A stretch of DNA of 16,403 nt from Methanomethylovorans sp. PtaU1.Bin073 (lineage in GTDB: Archaea; Halobacteriota; Methanosarcinia; Methanosarcinales; Methanosarcinaceae). This document shows positions 13,081-16,403 of the stretch, one piece after another. Where the stretch lies: positions 1 to 16,403 of the forward strand of contig MVQW01000319.1 in assembly GCA_002067265.1 (NCBI GenBank), written 5' to 3'. The position numbers were made by a program, and so were the translations under genes. The stretch's first letter is position 1, and each line of letters opens with the position of its first letter. The notes beneath the pieces are model-generated. The model did not search any database, was not told the origin of the DNA, and saw nothing but the letters and a program-made list of their open reading frames with translations.

Positions 13081-13818
13081 TTATATTTCTTTTGCAAGTA
13101 CTTTTGAGAACTTCTCATCATACAATTGTGGATTTTTCAGGAAATCCAGTTTACTAAGATCATCAATTAGATTGTACATGTCCTCTCCTTTAACAAGCCC
13201 CAATATTGAAGCATCAGTAGGTTTGAGATAGCGGATTGGCGGTATCTTAGTATATTTGGGGTTTGGTACATATCCACTCGTGAGAAGATAATATGCAGCT
13301 CCTGCACGCTCCTTTATAGGGTGGTACATAGATGAAAAATCATCACATACCCAGTTTGCCATCTTGAGTGTCTTGTTTGAAGAATTGATGGTAATGTGTC
13401 CATATCCCGGGGGAACTACTACTATATCTCCAGCTTTTGCTTTAATGAGTACGACATCTTCTATAGTTTCTCCTGCCATTTTCTGGAAAAGGTACTCAGC
13501 TTCACCTTCCAGCACTTGATATATTTCTGAATAGGAGGTAGAAGCTCCTGGTACATTTGGATGATAATGGCCGGCTGTCTTTACGTATTCCTTTCCAAGC
13601 ATTTTTGGAGGAATGATCGTAATATCGTATCTTAGATGCTGAGACTTGATTTCTTCATGTTCTTTTTCATTCCTGTACATATCCCTGTACATGTAATAGA
13701 GCTCTGTATTCTTTGCTGTCCGGAACCATTCCGTGTCGTACAGGACTCCCTCCATGTCATACAGCATCCTTATGTCAGGTGATACTACATGTCCAAAGAA
13801 ATTCAGTTCTTTCCCCAT
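13081..13818 (-). CDS. pgi: Cupin-type glucose-6-phosphate isomerase (archaeal PGI)
   Basis: It interconverts glucose-6-phosphate and fructose-6-phosphate, here mainly for gluconeogenesis and glycogen turnover. The 245-residue protein has the metal-binding cupin motifs: GHYHPNVPG (ligands H84 and H86), YSEIYQVLEGEAEYLFQ (E98) and VVVPPGYGHITIN (H141). The gap between the histidines and the glutamate is longer than in Pyrococcus PGI, as I recall for the Archaeoglobus/Methanosarcina type. The protein is also longer than the Pyrococcus enzyme, with an N-terminal extension (about 60 residues before the cupin) and a C-terminal tail. I chose ATG 13818 (MGKELNFFGHVV), with GAGG about ten bases upstream; TTG 13833 is in frame but weaker. 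A clear TATA element lies at 13904-13919. Confidence 0.9.
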   Translation of the reverse strand: MGKELNFFGHVVSPDIRMLYDMEGVLYDTEWFRTAKNTELYYMYRDMYRNEKEHEEIKSQHLRYDITIIPPKMLGKEYVKTAGHYHPNVPGASTSYSEIYQVLEGEAEYLFQKMAGETIEDVVLIKAKAGDIVVVPPGYGHITINSSNKTLKMANWVCDDFSSMYHPIKERAGAAYYLLTSGYVPNPKYTKIPPIRYLKPTDASILGLVKGEDMYNLIDDLSKLDFLKNPQLYDEKFSKVLAKEI

Positions 13819-13903
13819 TTTTATGTCCCTCAATGTCTCAATATCTTTCTCAGTGGTCGATGTTCAAGATTTTACTTTACTAACAACAACAATATTATCA
13901 GTA

Positions 13904-13919
13904 TGTATATATATAATCT
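13904..13919 (-). promoter_or_regulatory. TATA box of the pgi gene
   Basis: Minus strand reads AAGATTATATATATAC, a strong TATA run. Its predicted start near 13884 gives a leader of about 65 nt before ATG 13818. It shows that pgi is transcribed apart from uvrC, whose stop lies only a few bases away at 13927. Confidence 0.55.
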
Positions 13920-13926
13920 TGTAAAC

Positions 13927-15750
13927 TCACATTTTGTCACCTTGATTCCAAGGACCATGTTCCTGGAATTTTTCCAGTATTCGCAGAGCAAGTTTTTTAT
14001 TAATTCCTTCTATTTGGGAGAGTTCTTCTACTGTAGCCTGTCCGATCTTTTCCACAGAACCAAAATAGTTTATTAATGCTTTTTTCTTCGCCTCTCCTAT
14101 GCCGCTTACACTGTCAAGTATGGAATGTGTAAGCCTTGCTGATCTTCTGCGCCTGTGAGAGGACACTGCGAACCTGTGTGCTTCATCTCTCACATGCATG
14201 AGAAGTTTCAGTGCAGGAGAGCTGTGGGGGAGTATTATTACCTCACCAGCCCCTTTTTTTGTAGTGATTATGTGCTCGAACCTTTTGGCAAGACCAATCA
14301 TGGGAATCTCCAGTCCTAGTTCGTCGAGAGAGGCCTTTGCTGAAGATAACTGGCCTGGTCCCCCATCTATAAGAATAAGGTCTGGGAATGGCATCTTTTC
14401 ATCTCTGAGGCGGGAATAGCGGCGTTTGACTACTTCTCCCATCATTGCAAAATCATCAATTCCCTTCACTGTTTTTATGTTATGTTGCCTGTATTTACTA
14501 TTAGAGGGCTTGCCATTCTCAAATACTACCATCGAACCGACAGCATCTGTTCCTGATATATTTGATATATCAAATCCTTCGATGTATAAAGGAACTGAAG
14601 GCAGTGAAAGTAATGATTGAAGTTCTTTAAGCGATTCCAGTGATTCGCTGGCCGCAGCAGCTTTTAACTGGTTTGCCCGCATGGTCATTTCTGCATTTCT
14701 TAAAGCCATATCAAGCATCTTTTTCTTATCTCCTCTCTGTGGCACATTTATGTTAACTTCCCTTCCTGATCTCTGTTTCAGCCAAGAAGTGATCAGATCA
14801 TGGTCCGGTATCTCGTATTGTATTAATATCTCCGGAGGAATGGGTGAATCGAGATAATATTGCTTTATGAATTGGGAGACTACATCTGCAAGTGCAGTAC
14901 CTTCTGCAGAACTCATGGCAAGATCAGCCCTTCCTACCATGTTGCCATGCCTGACATAAAATATCTGGATGTAAACTGTGTCACCATCCTGGACAGCTGC
15001 TATTATATCTCTGTCGTCTGTTCCTGAGGTGGCTATCTGTTGTTGTGAGAGCACTTTGACAGCTTCAAGCTGGTCTCTGATCTCGGCAGCTGCTTCAAAT
15101 TCCTGTCTTGATGCAAGATCATGCATTCTTTGTTCCAGTTGTTTTACCAATCCGGAAGTTTCCCCTTTGAGGAACTTTATAGCTTCCTGGACATTTTCCA
15201 TATATTCCTTTTCGCTTATTTTCCCAACACAAGGCGCATAACATCTTTTTATGTGATAATCCAGACATGGTCGTGCCTTCTTTTCATTCAGAGGCTGTCT
15301 GCATCTGCGTATCTTAAATACCTGGGAAATGACATCCAGTGTTTTTCTGATAGCTCCCGCATTAGTGTATGGTCCGAAGTACAGAGCTCCATCCATGAGC
15401 CTTCTGCGGGTTAGGAATATCCTTGGATATTTTGAGTTTACTGTGACCTTTACATAGGGATATCTCTTATCATCCTTCAGCCGTACGTTATACCGTGGCC
15501 TATATTTCTTGATAAGATTAGCTTCAAGAACAAGTGCATCTACTTCAGTGTCTGCGATAATATATTCAAGGTTCTCTATATGCCTCACAAGCGTTTTTGT
15601 CTTAGGAGAAAGGTTCTTTGGTGACTGGAAGTATTGACGGACCCGTTTTCTGAGGGAAAGTGCCTTTCCCACATAGATTATTTCTTCCGAGCCATCCTTC
15701 ATAAGGTACACACCCGGAAGATCTGGAAGCGAGGATAGGTCAACTGCCAT
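13927..15750 (-). CDS. uvrC: Excinuclease ABC subunit C
   Basis: UvrC makes both incisions around DNA damage bound by UvrA/UvrB in nucleotide excision repair. The 607-residue protein is complete: GIY-YIG nuclease with LPGVYLMKD (11-19) and IIYVGKA (24-30); a cysteine cluster CLDYHIKRCYAPC; the UVR helix-hairpin QEFEAAAEIRDQLEAVKVL that contacts UvrB; the RNase H-like nuclease from GFDISNISGTDAVGSMVVF (about 392 on, catalytic D394) through LILIDGGPGQL and RDEAHRFAVSSHRRRR; and C-terminal helix-hairpin-helices (SVSGIGEAKKKALINYFGS, IEGINKKLALRI). ATG 15750 gives the standard MAVDLSSLPDLPG start, with GGAG nine bases upstream; TTG 15765 is in frame. Many mesophilic methanogens carry bacterial-type UvrABC, presumably by ancient transfer. 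No uvrA or uvrB is seen in the window. Confidence 0.97.
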   Translation of the reverse strand: MAVDLSSLPDLPGVYLMKDGSEEIIYVGKALSLRKRVRQYFQSPKNLSPKTKTLVRHIENLEYIIADTEVDALVLEANLIKKYRPRYNVRLKDDKRYPYVKVTVNSKYPRIFLTRRRLMDGALYFGPYTNAGAIRKTLDVISQVFKIRRCRQPLNEKKARPCLDYHIKRCYAPCVGKISEKEYMENVQEAIKFLKGETSGLVKQLEQRMHDLASRQEFEAAAEIRDQLEAVKVLSQQQIATSGTDDRDIIAAVQDGDTVYIQIFYVRHGNMVGRADLAMSSAEGTALADVVSQFIKQYYLDSPIPPEILIQYEIPDHDLITSWLKQRSGREVNINVPQRGDKKKMLDMALRNAEMTMRANQLKAAAASESLESLKELQSLLSLPSVPLYIEGFDISNISGTDAVGSMVVFENGKPSNSKYRQHNIKTVKGIDDFAMMGEVVKRRYSRLRDEKMPFPDLILIDGGPGQLSSAKASLDELGLEIPMIGLAKRFEHIITTKKGAGEVIILPHSSPALKLLMHVRDEAHRFAVSSHRRRRSARLTHSILDSVSGIGEAKKKALINYFGSVEKIGQATVEELSQIEGINKKLALRILEKFQEHGPWNQGDKM

Positions 15751-15788
15751 GAAATAGTTCTCCAACCATCGTTATTTGCAATGGGGAA

Positions 15789-15796
15789 CTATAAAT
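15789..15796 (-). promoter_or_regulatory. TATA box of uvrC
   Basis: Minus strand ATTTATAG, centred near 15793, predicts a start near 15767, seventeen bases before ATG 15750 and just before the ribosome site GGAG (15763-15760). This would exclude most of any longer N-terminus. It sits in a 74-bp gap after the exonuclease gene. Confidence 0.5.
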
Positions 15797-15824
15797 GTGC
15801 TATCCTTGGATAAAAAGAATGTAC

Positions 15825-16403
15825 CTAGCATTGTGAATATTTATTTTCCACTAGTTTGTCATAGACCATATCTATGATAGTTTTTAGGTTTACTATATCC
15901 TCACGATTGTATTCTAACAGAGTTTCAAGGGATTTCTGGTTGCCACGTTCATATTCTCTCCAAAGGCGCACTGCATCAAAACCTGACAGGCCAGTCGTAT
16001 TCTCGCTTCTGGAAATATTAAGCATTTGTTCTACTTTCTTCAATCCGCCAGAAAAACCAATTCGACGCAGAGGATACATCAGGTCGATGTGCAATTGATC
16101 AAATTCTATCTCCGGAAATTCTCTTTTTATGAAAGGCAGATCAAAGCGGGCACCATTGAAAGTGATAAGAGTTTTGTATTTAGGCAACTCCTCTACTATT
16201 TCTTCAAGGTCTATACCTTTAACGTATGTACGTGCTTCCTTTCCATCATAAATACCTACTACTGTAATGCTGTCATGACCGGGAGCAAGGCCTGTCGTCT
16301 CAATATCTACACATGCTACTTTATCTGAAAAATGGCGATAAGCTCTCCAATGTTCTGAAGAAGGTAGAGAACGGGCAAAAAATGAGTGGTCTTTAGCTTC
16401 AAG
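15825..16403 (-). CDS. DnaQ/RNase H-like 3'-5' exonuclease, YprB type (5' end outside window)
   Basis: The frame is open from the right window edge to TGA at 15825-15827... and 192 residues are visible. All three exonuclease motifs are present: Exo I as VACVDIETTGL (DIET acid pair), Exo II as ITFNGARFDLPFI, and Exo III as LLEYNREDIVNL (Y-x3-D). The acidic residues needed for two metal ions are therefore intact, predicting an active 3'-5' exonuclease on single-stranded DNA or RNA. The upstream SEHWRAYRHF and overall pattern fit the YprB/RNase_H_2 group. An in-frame TTG at 16187 could be taken as a start but would remove Exo I, so the gene must begin beyond 16403. Substrate and partners are unknown. 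Confidence 0.85.
   Translation of the reverse strand, partial: LEAKDHSFFARSLPSSEHWRAYRHFSDKVACVDIETTGLAPGHDSITVVGIYDGKEARTYVKGIDLEEIVEELPKYKTLITFNGARFDLPFIKREFPEIEFDQLHIDLMYPLRRIGFSGGLKKVEQMLNISRSENTTGLSGFDAVRLWREYERGNQKSLETLLEYNREDIVNLKTIIDMVYDKLVENKYSQC

Noticed and set aside
1..16403. tRNA or rRNA genes
   Set aside because: Reading the intergenic gaps I found no T-loop GTTCRA-type motif with matching arms and no rRNA-like stretches; a tRNAscan run would settle it.

Overview
The window looks like ordinary chromosome of a methanogenic euryarchaeon, most probably a member of the Methanosarcinaceae/Methanosarcinales. The evidence is: the end of a coenzyme F420 gamma-glutamyl ligase (CofE), archaeal SecF-SecD in that order, a replication factor C small-subunit paralog, archaeal Elp3, a stand-alone NrpR (nitrogen repressor) domain without a DNA-binding domain, a cupin-type glucose-6-phosphate isomerase, an archaeal RecJ/GAN-like nuclease, and two DUF1699-type proteins, a family I know from Methanosarcinales. 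A bacterial-type UvrC is also present, as is usual in mesophilic methanogens. TATA boxes about 25-28 nt ahead of starts, ATGA overlaps and GGTGA/GAGG ribosome sites fit an archaeon.

Layout. 1-337: 3' end of cofE (+), overlapping tail to tail with a dCMP deaminase (-). 881-6205: a co-directional run secF-secD-rfc paralog-elp3, with overlaps at the first two junctions. 6248-7431: a winged-helix protein and a ParA/MinD-type ATPase, also (+). 7451-8251: a membrane protein like ECF transporter S components (-). 8252-10072: an AT-rich island holding two DUF1699 paralogs, each with a long upstream region containing inverted repeats and RNA-hairpin candidates. 10073-10267: a small two-helix membrane protein (-). 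10349-12255: a PD-(D/E)XK nuclease overlapping a RecJ/GAN-like DHH nuclease (+). 12257-15750: nrpR-domain gene, pgi and uvrC, all (-), each with its own TATA box. 15825-16403: a DnaQ/RNase H-like exonuclease (-) running off the right edge.

How the genes fit together. Most are housekeeping: membrane export (SecDF), clamp loading (RFC), tRNA wobble modification (Elp3), nucleotide metabolism (dCMP deaminase), DNA repair (PD-(D/E)XK nuclease, GAN/RecJ, UvrC, exonuclease), nitrogen control (NrpR) and gluconeogenesis/glycolysis (PGI). I found no transposon, CRISPR array, tRNA or rRNA.

The parts most worth a second look are: (1) the RFC paralog, whose conserved N-terminus can only be read from a CTG (or ATT) start overlapping the secD stop, and whose ATPase motifs are degenerate; (2) the duplicated DUF1699 island, with an 8-bp inverted repeat framing a TATA box, a 14-bp palindrome beside the ribosome site, and a promoter-like copy plus a 10-bp stem in a 520-nt gap that may be a non-coding RNA or long leader; (3) the uncharacterised winged-helix/ParA pair. 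All operator, promoter and RNA calls come from reading by eye and are hypotheses.
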